From Venturia oleaginea (Eukaryota > Ascomycota > Dothideomycetes > Venturiales > Venturiaceae), in the NCBI GenBank assembly GCA_013176395.1, contig JABMLP010000029.1, forward strand, positions 62,001-126,000: a DNA stretch of 64,000 nt, written 5' to 3'. Position 1 is the first letter of the stretch, and every line of letters begins with the position of its first letter. Below are positions 44,301-53,202 of the stretch, in pieces. The position numbers and the translations under genes were made by a program. Under the pieces are notes generated by a model. The model worked only from the letters and a program-made list of their open reading frames with translations. It was not told the DNA's origin and made no database searches.

Positions 44301-45223
44301 TGACCAGCATGGCCAACCTGGCGTCGACGTACAGGAATCAAGGCCGATGGAAGGAGGCCGAAGAGCTGGAGGTGCAAGTGATGGAGACGAGAAAGAGGGT
44401 GCTTGGCGCAGAGCATCCTTCCACGCTGACCAGCATGGCCAACCTGGCGTCGACGTACAGGAATCAAGGCCGATGGAAGGAGGCCGAAGAGCTGGAGGTG
44501 CAAGTGATGGAGACGAGTTTGAGGGTGCTTGGCGCAGAGCATCCTTCCACGCTGACCAGCATGGCCAACCTGGCGTCGACGTACAGGAATCAAGGCCGAT
44601 GGAAGGAGGCCGAAGAGCTACAAGCAGAAGAGTTGAAGATATGTGAGAGGGTGCTTGGCGCAGAGCATCCTTCCACGCTGACCAGCATGGCCAACCTGGC
44701 GTCGACGTACTCCAATCAAGGCCGATGGAAGGAGGCCGAAGAGCTGGAGGTGCAAGTGATGGAGACGAGAAAGAGGGTGCTTGGCGCAGAGCATCCTTCC
44801 ACGCTGACCAGCATGGCCAACCTGGCGTCGACGTACTGGAATCAAGGCCGATGGAAGGAGGCCGAAGAGCTGGAGGTGCAAGTGATGGAGACGAGTTTGA
44901 GGGTGCTTGGCGCAGAGCATCCTTCCACGCTGACCAGCATGGCCAACCTGGCGTCGACGTACAGGAATCAAGGCCGATGGAAGGAGGCCGAAGAGCTGGA
45001 GGTGCAAGTGATGGAGACGAGAAAGAGGATACTTGGGGCAGACCATCCTTCCACGCTAAGCAGCATGAACAGTCTCGCCTTCACTTGGAAATCTCAGGGT
45101 CGCGATACTGAAGCCTTGGAGTTGATGTCGGAGTGTGTGCAGCTCCAGCAACAAAAACTAGGAGCGGATCACCCCCACACGATATCTTCACTTCAAACAT
45201 TAGAGGATTGGATAGCTCGATAG
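41348..45223 (+). CDS. HET / NB-ARC / TPR NOD-like receptor with near-identical repeats
   Basis: Single-exon gene. I choose Met at 41348 (MRLLHFDSS), the usual HET start; an in-frame ATG at 41321 adds nine residues. HET domain (about residues 24-170): PPYAILSHTW, QYFWVDTCCIDK, KCYVFLTDVS, SRWFTRGWTLQELIAP. NB-ARC from about residue 275: RFVGRESQLAELE, P-loop GSGGIGKTQLA, Walker B LLVFDNVD, GTIVFTTTDK and YLPLAIVQAAAYI (GLPLA-type), then a winged-helix-like region to about 650. From 43334 to the stop there are fifteen 42-residue TPR units of kinesin-light-chain type (GRWKEAEELEVQVMETRKRV ... TSMANLASTYRNQ), units 2-13 being almost identical. Fungal NLRs of this build act in non-self recognition: a HET effector triggers cell death after repeat-based sensing. 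The gene appears intact. Confidence 0.95.
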   Translation: MRLLHFDSSGSLTSTNFSGKPIPPYAILSHTWRDQEFLFEHLVSHAGEKQAGYDKILFCSEQAARDHLQYFWVDTCCIDKWNLRALSNAINSMFRWYRNAAKCYVFLTDVSAPMIDAHLHQSTWEASFQESRWFTRGWTLQELIAPASTEFFSLEHQRLGDKESLGQQLHEITGIPIEALQGDPLENFSIEERKAWMVGRQTKEEEDMAYSLVGIFGVSMVFRYNEGKERALSRLEEEIKNGIVYTSLSHLIRTKIWPTVNTIPFIVPFDQNARFVGRESQLAELEEKLFVGASTTKVAITGSGGIGKTQLALELVYRIRQVYKNCSVFWIPASDMESLHQAYTTIAQRLNILGWDDENANIKKLVQLHLSKESAGQWLLVFDNVDVKSAGSSKAVSLIEYLPSSGQGTIVFTTTDKKTAVTLALQDIVELPEMEHEIAQRMLEKCLVRPTNEQEVADLLLKELSYLPLAIVQAAAYINIHKITLEQYLLLLTEQKEEIVEPISKEYSNVIAKTWLISFEQIRHHATFAADYLLFMACIDRNDVPLALLPTVSPREKREAVGTLEAYSFITKRTAESTLDLHRLVHLSTRNWLEKQGLLGQQTQVAIIRLLEVFPDDNHGNRSMWRRLLPHAKYALSSGLTRQENEARTNLVRKCAMVLFGDGRFNEAEEYFQEVVRSRMKVLGAKHPDTLTSMANLASTYRNQGRWKEAEELEVQVMETRKRVLGAEHPSTLTSMANLASTYRNQGRWKEAEELEMQVMETSLRVLGAEHPDTLTSMANLASTYWNQGRWKEAEELEVQVMETRKRVLGAEHPSTLTSMANLASTYWNQGRWKEAEELEVQVMETRKRVLGAEHPSTLTSMANLASTYRNQGRWKEAEELEVQVMETRKRVLGAEHPSTLTSMANLASTYWNQGRWKEAEELEVQVMETSLRVLGAEHPSTLTSMANLASTYRNQGRWKEAEELEVQVMETRKRVLGAEHPSTLTSMANLASTYRNQGRWKEAEELEVQVMETRKRVLGAEHPSTLTSMANLASTYRNQGRWKEAEELEVQVMETSLRVLGAEHPSTLTSMANLASTYRNQGRWKEAEELQAEELKICERVLGAEHPSTLTSMANLASTYSNQGRWKEAEELEVQVMETRKRVLGAEHPSTLTSMANLASTYWNQGRWKEAEELEVQVMETSLRVLGAEHPSTLTSMANLASTYRNQGRWKEAEELEVQVMETRKRILGADHPSTLSSMNSLAFTWKSQGRDTEALELMSECVQLQQQKLGADHPHTISSLQTLEDWIAR
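43334..45223 (+). repeat. 126-bp coding tandem array, 15 units
   Basis: The array is exactly 15 x 126 bp including the stop. Units 2 to 13 (43460-44971) are near-identical at DNA level; the first and the last two are diverged border units. Differences among core units fall at unit residues 11 (V/M), 17-18 (RK or SL), 27 (S/D) and 40 (R/W/S). Unit 11 also has a variant helix (LQAEELKICERV). Confidence 0.97.
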
Positions 45224-45392
45224 ACCAGGTCTGGCCTTAGAGATTGTCTTTCTACATAATTAAAAAAAGTCTCAATTCATTGCCTATTGTTGAACAGTGG
45301 CATGCCAGTCCTTGATACCTCAGGCATAGTGCACGTGATAGATACCAAGGAATGCATTAACATGCATATATATGCATGCAGATGCAACGGTG

Positions 45393-46998
45393 AAAAAACA
45401 GCACACACAGCGAGAACTCAATTTTTGGAATTTACAGAAGTATCATCTAAGGATCATCAAAACACCTCTGCCAGTGGCCGCTCCGGCCTCTAGAGGCCAT
45501 CGCGCGTCCCTCAGCGTCGATGAGATATCTCTAGAGTCGCCGTCGCGGCCACCGCAGAGCAAGCGACGAATACATGAGCAAGCTACACGAACGATGCGTC
45601 CACCAAAGACAACAGCAACCATCTAGTCACTATCTCCCGGCTAGTCCATCACCCCAGATGACACTGCAACGCTCCGAGTCGACGAGTCACTGCTAGAACG
45701 GCAATACCTTCAACACAACTCAAACACCAGACGCCCGGTGTGCAACAATCGGCACCACACACCACTGCAACGACTAGACAATCTCTTCCAACGTCTTGGC
45801 AAACCGTCCTGCTACAAGCTGTTGCCCAGAGCCTTGAGCCTCTCCCCAAACTGTTGCGTCCCAGTTATGGCATTGGCAAGAGTAGGTGCGCGACACAGTA
45901 AGTAGTAAGGACGCATAGAAGGAGCCTATTGGCGGCAAATCCCCTCCCTGTAAGCTAGCAGACGTAGCCTTGAGCCTCTCCCCAGACTGTTGCGTCCCAG
46001 TTATGGCAGTGGCAAGAGTAGGTGCGCGATATAGCAAGCAGGGAGAGCGACTAGCAGCAGATAGGCTCCGACTATAAGACGACAGGTCTACAACACAATC
46101 GGTGCGACACGATACGGCAGCTGCTAGAGAACCTCATCTACTATCGTCTCCGCAAACCGTCCTGCTGCAAGCTGATGTCCAGAGCCTTGAGCCTCTCCCC
46201 AAACTGTTGCGTCCCAGTTATGGCATTGGCAAGAGTAGGTGCGCAACACAGTAAGCAGTAAGGACGTATAGAAGGAGCTTATTGGCGGCAAATCCCCTCC
46301 CTACAAGCCAGCAGACGTAGCCTTGAGCCTCTCCCCAGACTGTTGCGTCCCAGTTATGGCATTGGCAAGAGTAGGAGCGCGATATAGCAAGTAGGGAGAG
46401 CGACTAGCAGCAGGTAGGCTCCGACTATAAGACGGCAGGTCTATAGCACGATCGGCGCCATACAATACGGCAGCTACCACACAGCCTCGTCCACGGGCAT
46501 ACCCGGAGTATCACACCCAAGCAGCGAAATTACGACTACGATGGTTACTATTGTCTCCAGCATCACACAACCAAATACACTGCCGCATAGGAATCTGGTG
46601 TGAGGCAACTTTCACAAGCAGAAACATACTTAGGGAACCCATTGGCCTTGAGGGATAAGGCGAAACAGATAGACAAAGCTGAGCATTAGAGGGAGACTGT
46701 AGGTAGAAGGATAGCGAAACACGAGGCATTGCCTCTTGAGTCTACATAGCACAGATATACTAGCAGAATAACCAGTATCTACAAGAGCCAGCGGGCATTT
46801 GGAGATACTGGTTAAGGGAAAAGAGGGAGGACGGAGGGGACAGCTGGTCTTGTTTCAGTGAACGGGCGAAGTGGGGCGCGGTGGATTATATAATCTATCA
46901 CGTGTCGGCTGTCTGATGAAGTCCTCCTAACCGGACATAGCTGCCTGATTAAGCGGCTGCAACCGAGTAGGATAAAATCAATCAATCAATCAATCAAT
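45393..46998 (+). mobile_element. LINE-like non-autonomous element, copy 1
   Basis: 1606 bp starting AAAAAACAGC and ending in a (AATC)n tail after GGCTGCAACCGAGTAGGATAA. It is flanked by a direct repeat GCAGATGCAACGGTG (45378-45392 and 46999-47013). A microsatellite tail plus a long, variable target duplication is the mark of target-primed reverse transcription. No reverse transcriptase is present. A short frame (45372-45626) has KKQHTQRELNFWNLQKY and a Ser/Pro-rich basic tail. Internally, two tandem supra-repeats of about 350 bp each hold two sub-repeats starting CCTTGAGCCTCTCCCC. Confidence 0.85.
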
Positions 46999-47150
46999 GC
47001 AGATGCAACGGTGTACTTAATCTCTGCAGTCAATACAGTCAAGTCACAGGGTGACACTCGTTCTGCACATTGGCTCCTATCGTTAAGTTCGTGTTGAATC
47101 TACTTCCGAATAACTCTGTTTTGCTCGTTCAGCGTAACACCTATCTTATA

Positions 47151-48199
47151 ACGTATTCCACCACTGAGCCGGCCACTTTTCCTTGGCACGACCAATCCAT
47201 ATTACGCCTCTTCAATTTTATCGCTATCAACAATAGATTCCAAGTCTGTCGTGCTGCTATCTGATTCAGAAGATATCTCAATATCCTTTTTACACCTTCG
47301 CGCATTGTGCCCTGTCGCGCCGCAGTTCCCACAGCGCCGTAAAGCTGGCCGGGCTGTTTCTTGATCACCACTACCACGAGCCTTCTTTGATTCTGAGGCG
47401 CTATAGACGCCTCAGCAGCTACCTGCGCTGCTGCAGTCCCGTACTCTATAGTACCACCTTGCTGGATCCACTTCCTTTTGCGCCATTTTCGCTTCGTCAT
47501 TACTGCCAATTGCTCTTCAAGCTCGTGGTTTCGTGCAATAAGTAGAGCGTTCTCGTGTAGCATCAATTCAGCGCCCTTGACAAGCTGAGAGAAGCCAGTC
47601 TGCGCAGTAACTGGTGACCGAGTAAAGGACTCGCTTACGAGCTTGGATTGGGATCCAAATTCAAGAGTATTGCTTGGAGTCTTCGACTGCCACGTCGTCT
47701 CCTGCGGTGGGGGTGCTGGTGGGGTACGTAGCCGTACTTCAAAGCGATCCAATACCACCTCCACGTTAATAGGGACTAGACCTACCATCTCAGAAGCCTT
47801 TCGACAGTTCTCTTCTGTAAACACGTCGAAAAACGCGTCTTTGAAGGCCGGGAGGAAGCCTTCTTTATTGATATGGTAGACGCGTCGGCGTGCCAAGTCT
47901 CGAACTCGTTGAGAGTACTTGCACTTCAACGGCGAGAAGCAGACCACATCAAGCGGCTGGAGGATATGCGATGAATGAGGTGGCAGACAGAGCGTTAGGA
48001 TCTTATTTTCGAGGCAGTAGTCCTTGAAATCCTGGTTGAGATGGCTCTCATGGCGGTCCAAGATGAGCAGCCTATACCCCCCTACTTGACGCGCCTTTGT
48101 ATGCGCGTCTAAGTGCTTCAACCACTTAATACCAAGCGCATTGTTTGTCCAGCCGTTCTTAGAGACCGAGAGCTTCCAATTCCGTCTGGAAGATTCCAC
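47151..48199 (-). mobile_element. Fot1/pogo-type element fragment, zinc-knuckle family
   Basis: The right end at 47151 is a TIR (ACGTATTCCACCACTGAGCC) next to TA (47149-47150). The other end is missing near 48199. It encodes the second half of a DDE transposase: second Asp in LLILDRHESH, third Asp in HILQPLDVVCF, and a basic helix MTKRKWRKRKW. After a frameshift comes the CCHC zinc knuckle CGNCGATGHNAR. The HTH domains and the first Asp are absent. Confidence 0.85.
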
Positions 48200-48313
48200 A
48201 ACCCCACCACCACTGATTATAAAACCATGTATTCTAGTCTTTCTCTCTTCTCTTGAAGTTTGTAATACTCGTCAATCAGGATAGTCAATTGAAAAACATA
48301 TCGACTACGCCTC

Positions 48314-48645
48314 TCACAACGTTACGCTGTGCTTATTGTCATAAGAGCTATCCTCTTCGCTTGAACTTCCTACGTCAAACCATTCATGAGCAAAAATATC
48401 TTTCTCTATCGGTGGGTATCCATCAACGCGAAGCCAGCCAAATATGGCATTCTCTGATACAAGTTCCGATTGGAGGCCCTTGGCTGGGTGGGGGGGAAGC
48501 GAAGCCGCATCGATCGCGACAGCAGGTATACCACAGAGGTCAATGGCAGCATTTCCATCAAACCCGGGATCTTCACAACTCATTCCATTGTCAGTGTCCC
48601 AAAGCCAGCTTACGTACTGAAAGCAATGTCCTTTGCAAGTCGCAT
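48314..48645 (-). CDS. Hypothetical small protein, 2 exons, 94 aa
   Basis: Exon 48645..48618 and exon 48570..48314, with a 47-nt intron (GTACGT...CTGAC...GAAG), join in frame: MRLAKDIAF-N-PGFDGNAAIDLCGIPAVAI, ending with an acidic tail (GSSSEEDSSYDN). More upstream exons are possible, since an acceptor-like TTGCAG precedes the start. No family recognised. It diverges from the FunK1 gene and converges on the transposase fragment. Confidence 0.4.
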
Positions 48646-48906
48646 GTTGTTGAACCTCGATCCCTGCAAGATCGAGTGGTGTTGAACCGAACGGCTGCCA
48701 AGGACAAACTGGAGTGCTTATTCATCACCACAGCGACGCCGCTTTCATTCCCACGTCGCGCCCACGCCTGCTTTCTCTTTATCCTCCTCCACGTATTACA
48801 GCAGGACCAGGACCTCTCTGCTCTCCACCTCTTATTCGAAGCGCCATTTCTTCCCATAGCTACATGTCGCGCCGCTCTATAGCGTCAGTTTTTGTCGCCA
48901 TCCCCC

Positions 48907-51358
48907 ATGGCCGACCTCTTCACCCAACCAGAGGCAATCAAAAGTAAACCTATTGGAGATGGCTTGAGTGCATTTCGTGACTTGTCCAAGTCGGTTTGTT
49001 ACGCCCTATGCTTCCCTGTCTCCACGAATGCTCTGCTCCAGATAGGCAATGAAGGTAACTTCTGTTGGCTTGCTACTAGGTCTCTCTAACGGACATAGGT
49101 CTGCAAAATCTAGCACTTGATCTTGTTTTAGCATTACAAGGCCTTCCTGCATCTCGTGTCCTGCATTCTAGCACTGGGCGCGGCAATCTCTTTGGCGATC
49201 TCCTAAACCTCAGTGCAGCAATTAACGCTGACGGCTTCAACTTTGAACGAATCGCCCCTCTTCTCAATGCCGTCCTCAACAATGAAACTGATGAAGTCAT
49301 ATGGAATAATGTCTACGCTACCGTCGCCAGACCCACTACTCCTCTCCGCTCCAACCCACCGTTTACCGCCTCGTTCCAGCAGACACCTTGGACGTTCAAT
49401 ACTGGCAGCTTCGCGGACACGTCCGACCTTCGGAGACACGTTGACCCTAGACTCAAAGCCGAAGTAGAAGACAACCTCATAATCGACCATCCACAATTCT
49501 TTGACACTTTCTTTGGACAAATTCCACAGCTTCTTGAGATGTCGACAGCTGTGTTCCAGACGTGCAAAGATTCAGAGCCGCCGCTATACACTGAAGGCGC
49601 TGGCTGGGCGGGGTGGCCAGAGGGCTGTGAAGAGTTGAGGGTGCTGGACTGGCTCAGTCGCCACATCGACAAATTCCTACTTTTCGCGAGTGAAAGAGGA
49701 TTCCGTCCCCGCAAACGTCGACGTTGTGTTACCACCCCAAATAAGCCTATCCCTGGGTCGGTCAGCAAACGAAAGCTGGACGTCGGCTTCGCCTATGAGT
49801 TGAGCGAAGCGGTGATGGGCTCGCTAGCACATGGTCCGATATCCTTGTCCCTGGCGAGCTCAAGAGTAGCTCGCGGGAGGATAACCACCGGAGTACTTGG
49901 CTTGACCTGATCAAATATGCACAGGAGGTGTTCAGCGGACAAGACACGCGCCGGTTCGTTCCAGGCTTTACTATCTGCGGGTCACTCATGCGGCTGTGGT
50001 TATTTGACAGACTTGGAGGGATCGCTTCTCAATCGTTCGACATCAATAGATGGGCAAATGTTCGTTTCGGCAATTATGGGATATCTATGGATGGATGAGG
50101 AAGAGATGGGCTTTGATCCCACTATACTAGAAGAAGGTTCCCGAAGGTACACTAATATCCTGCGGAATGGGTTAGTGGAGCGGATTTACCTGGAAGAACT
50201 CATCCAGCGGCAATCTTCAGTCGCAGGTCGAGCGACTACCTGCTGGAAAAGCTACCCGATTGGCCCCATTAAGGATTCATGGGAGTATGAGGAGCGACCT
50301 GAAGAGGGTCTTTTGCTGAAAGAAGCTACAGAAGCTGGAGTGGAGAACGTTGCGCGTTACTACCATCATGAGACTGTGCATGCTGGGGGTGCTGTCGATG
50401 ATGTTCGCAATAACGTTCGGAAGGGACTGCAAGACTTTAACGGGAGAAATCCATTCCAACAGCGAAGACCTATACAATCGGAGTCTATCACAAGCTCAGC
50501 CACGTCCGGCATGTTGGACAGAGGGAGAGATAGGAGCAACACCAGAAGCATCACGCGCAAGAGATCGACGAGCTCTACACACACATCAATGCCGCCTCCT
50601 AAACGCTCCTGTTCAGACTCCTCTATTAAACAAGAAGTCCAACGCCAACGCAATCGAGTCCATCGTCGCGTGATTATACGCGATATGGGAAAGAGCATAT
50701 ACCTTGCGAGTTCCCTAGAAGCTATGCTGACAGGATTGCTTGGAGGTATTAAAGGTAAGGAGTGTACTAAAGTTGACTCTGGATTCTGCTAACTGATTAA
50801 GGACATGAATCACTATTGAACGCTAAGATCCTCCACCGTGATATATCCATCGGAAACGTCGTGCTGAATGAGGCCGAGGACGACGGCTTTCTAATCGATC
50901 TCGACCTAGCCGTTAAAACCGACCGCGAAAAGGCTTCTGGGGCACCGAGCAAGACAGGTATCAAAGTGTTCATGGCAATCGGCGCCCTTTACGGGGAGGA
51001 TCACAATTTTATGCACGACTTGGAGTCGTTCTTTTGGGTGCTCTTCTGGCTCTGCGCACACTGGAATGGACTGGGTGAGAAGAGGAGCAAATCGGAATAC
51101 GAGTCTTGGAATTACGAGTCAACAAAGAAACTTGCGCAAATCAAGAAGGGCACGGTAGACGAGCAGGACAAGTTTGATAAGGAAGTGGATGAGAATTTTA
51201 CCGCCTACTGCAAACCGTTGATTCCTTGCGTACAAGAGTTACGCAAAGTGGTATTCCCAGAAGGGAAAAGGTGGTTAACCCAGGATCGACGGCTGTATGC
51301 TCAGATGAAGTCAGTGCTGGAGAATGCGAGAAGAAGCCTGGGGTCGTTCAGTAGTTAA
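48907..51358 (+). pseudogene. FunK1-type fungal protein kinase with two compensating frameshifts
   Basis: Exons 48907-49054, 49099-50754 and 50802-51358; summed length is a multiple of three (786 codons). The N-terminal FunK1 region (GLQNLALDLVLALQG ... QFFDTFFGQIPQLLE) leads to KLDVGFAYELSE. Here one nucleotide is missing (about 49808-49812) and the family sequence continues in another frame: DILVPGELKSSS, DTRRFVPGFTICGSLMRLW, FDRLGGIASQSFDIN. One extra nucleotide at about 50046-50048 restores the first frame (DGQMFVSAIMGYLWMDEEEMGFDPT). Without correction, translation stops at TGA 49908. The last exon has the kinase catalytic loop HRDISIGNVVL and LIDLDLA (DFG equivalent DLD). FunK1 kinases are an expanded, largely uncharacterised ascomycete and basidiomycete family. 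Confidence 0.82.
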
Positions 51359-52336
51359 TAGAATCAGAAAAAATATTTGTTTCTGCGACGTTGCTAGTGA
51401 TGAAATAATTTTGCGACCAGTCTCTAAATTGTTTAGTGGGGGTCCCCTAATCTCAAGCCACTGCTCACACTGCAACCTACCTCGAGAATTCGCTTCGCCT
51501 TCATTTCTGCTAAAAGTTATTCTCGCTCGGGGAGTCAACGAAAAATCTGACTGGAAGAGACCTGAAACACGGATCGACGATGCTAACATTTCCACGGACG
51601 GGTGTTGTAAGACCTCGGACAGGAGACAAGTCTCGCCCTCCATCGTCTTGTAGTCCTTCAGTATTGGCTCTTCTGGCCCTGTCGGCGCGGGCGGGCATTC
51701 GCAATATCCGTCAAGACATTTGCGCAGGTGAGCCAGTTGCCAAGAAAGCGACTGGGTATCAAAACCTCCTTCGTCTTTATCATACGTATCGTAGGCCGTG
51801 CTATACTCTGCGATCTTATTAAGATCGATGCGGCCATGCTCGAACCATTTCCGCAGCATTAAGCCCCATGTCCAAGGCCAGTTGTCGTTCCACCGATAAC
51901 GATCCGAGTCCAGTTTGAATCGTGAAGGGGCAAGTGACGGGAGGTCCAGTAGTTTCTCGAGACAAGATACATGGAAATACTGGCGTTGCTCGCCGGCGAG
52001 CACGATCCGGTAGTTATCCTGGATCTCAATGTCGGATAGCCCTTCTTCTTCCTTTGCGGGGCTGCAGGCTGCACGGCATCGTGCTCGTGCCATGTGGTCA
52101 GGCGGAGTTGGCTGTAAGAGAATCCTTAATGCCGGCTCCTGTTCAAGTCGGCGTTGTAGTTGCAATCCATTCTCTGCAATCTTCTCTTCGGGAGTCATGA
52201 GTGAACGCCGTTCTCTCTCAGCAGCCAAAAACGCCATTCTCTGTCTGCAGTAGTCGCTGTCCCAGATGATTCTTGTTTGGCTCGTCGGGGGTTCGGACCT
52301 CTGGCGATCGCGGTGTGCTGTTCGTAGGGGTGGCAT
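51311..52336 (-). CDS. Conserved-looking hypothetical protein, 341 aa
   Basis: Open frame from ATG 52336; its last 48 bp overlap the end of the FunK1 gene tail to tail. The N-terminus is basic with RIIWDSDYCRQRMAFLAAERERR. A Cys/His segment CRAAC ... YFHVSCLEKLLDL (residues about 85-130) could bind zinc. It is followed by an aromatic-rich block RYRWNDNWPWTWGLMLRKWFEHGRIDL and CLDGYCECPP. The regular amino-acid pattern suggests real coding sequence, but I do not recognise the family. The C-terminal 60 residues are less convincing and a final intron may be missed. Confidence 0.55.
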   Translation of the reverse strand: MPPLRTAHRDRQRSEPPTSQTRIIWDSDYCRQRMAFLAAERERRSLMTPEEKIAENGLQLQRRLEQEPALRILLQPTPPDHMARARCRAACSPAKEEEGLSDIEIQDNYRIVLAGEQRQYFHVSCLEKLLDLPSLAPSRFKLDSDRYRWNDNWPWTWGLMLRKWFEHGRIDLNKIAEYSTAYDTYDKDEGGFDTQSLSWQLAHLRKCLDGYCECPPAPTGPEEPILKDYKTMEGETCLLSEVLQHPSVEMLASSIRVSGLFQSDFSLTPRARITFSRNEGEANSRGRLQCEQWLEIRGPPLNNLETGRKIISSLATSQKQIFFLILLTTERPQASSRILQH

Positions 52337-52648
52337 CGTGTACTCTACGCTCTCGCCGACCTAATGAATCGTATTCAGTACTTGTATTCAAGTTATTGTC
52401 TATTTGCTTACTGTTGGAGCATTGGTGTTCCAAAGCGAATTGGTCCACAGGCAACAAGAAAATGCTAAGCAAAAGTCACTAACTCTATTTGCCAGCCAGG
52501 TCACGTGTTGGGACAGAGAAAGAGTTTGAGCAGAGTTTGATTTCGTCAGAGAAAGATTTTGGCCAGAGAAAGATTTGGAAGGAGCCATATTCCCCCCATC
52601 TCCGCACGTGTAAATCCAAACCATATCCCCTTTCCTTAGTTGGATTGG

Positions 52649-53202
52649 TCACGTGTCACATATTCTTGTTGTGGCCTCTTCAGATTCATCGTCGGAGCCG
52701 TCTTCTTCGATGACAATGCGCTCACCTACTGCCTGTTAGAGATGAACGCATGCCACCTATATATCAGCAAGTACCTACCTAGGCTACTGCCTTGCAAGGC
52801 CGTAGAGTCTCCATCCTCTTCTCTCGTATCTAAGTCAGTTTGGGAGCAGCTGCCATTGCCGTCGCCCTCGCGCTGTGTAATGTCGTTCCTTCCTCCAGTA
52901 TCGCTTTGGGTTTTGTCGATATCGCGCGTAGTTGCGGGCAAGAGCTGATGCTCTGGTAGTTGCGAGCCTGGCTCTGGTCTGGTGATGTCAAGCTCAGGGA
53001 CGTTATTGTCAACCTCCTTAGGAACGTTATCGTCAATATCGGTCCATGGGATATGAGGGTAAGGGTCAATATTGGGCTTGCGTTTTCGGTGATGTGCTCG
53101 GGGTTGCTTAACTACCAGCCGGCTAGGGTCAAATGGAATAAATTCCGGTGCACCATGTGACGGTCGGATTGAGAAGTTATGATGTGTTGCGGTCGCTGCC
53201 AT
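52649..53202 (-). CDS. Hypothetical acidic protein, 2 exons, 167 aa
   Basis: Exon 53202..52779 and exon 52728..52649, with a 50-nt intron (GTAGGT...GGCAG), give 167 aa in frame. Features: MAATATHHNFSIRPSHGAPEFIPFDPSRLVV, a basic HHRKRKPN patch, a repeated DNNVPE/DDNVPKE motif, and an acidic end (GERIVIEEDGSDDESEEATT). No domain recognised. It lies 312 bp upstream of, and in the same direction as, the 341-aa gene. Confidence 0.5.

Noticed and set aside
43256..44593. Long open frame on the minus strand across the TPR array (445 codons)
   Set aside because: It exists only because the 126-bp unit lacks stops in that frame, so repetition extends it; the plus-strand frame encodes a known TPR fold continuous with HET and NB-ARC.
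43465..44646. Second plus-strand frame across the TPR array (393 codons)
   Set aside because: Same cause: a repeat-generated shadow of the NLR frame with no independent start context or domain.
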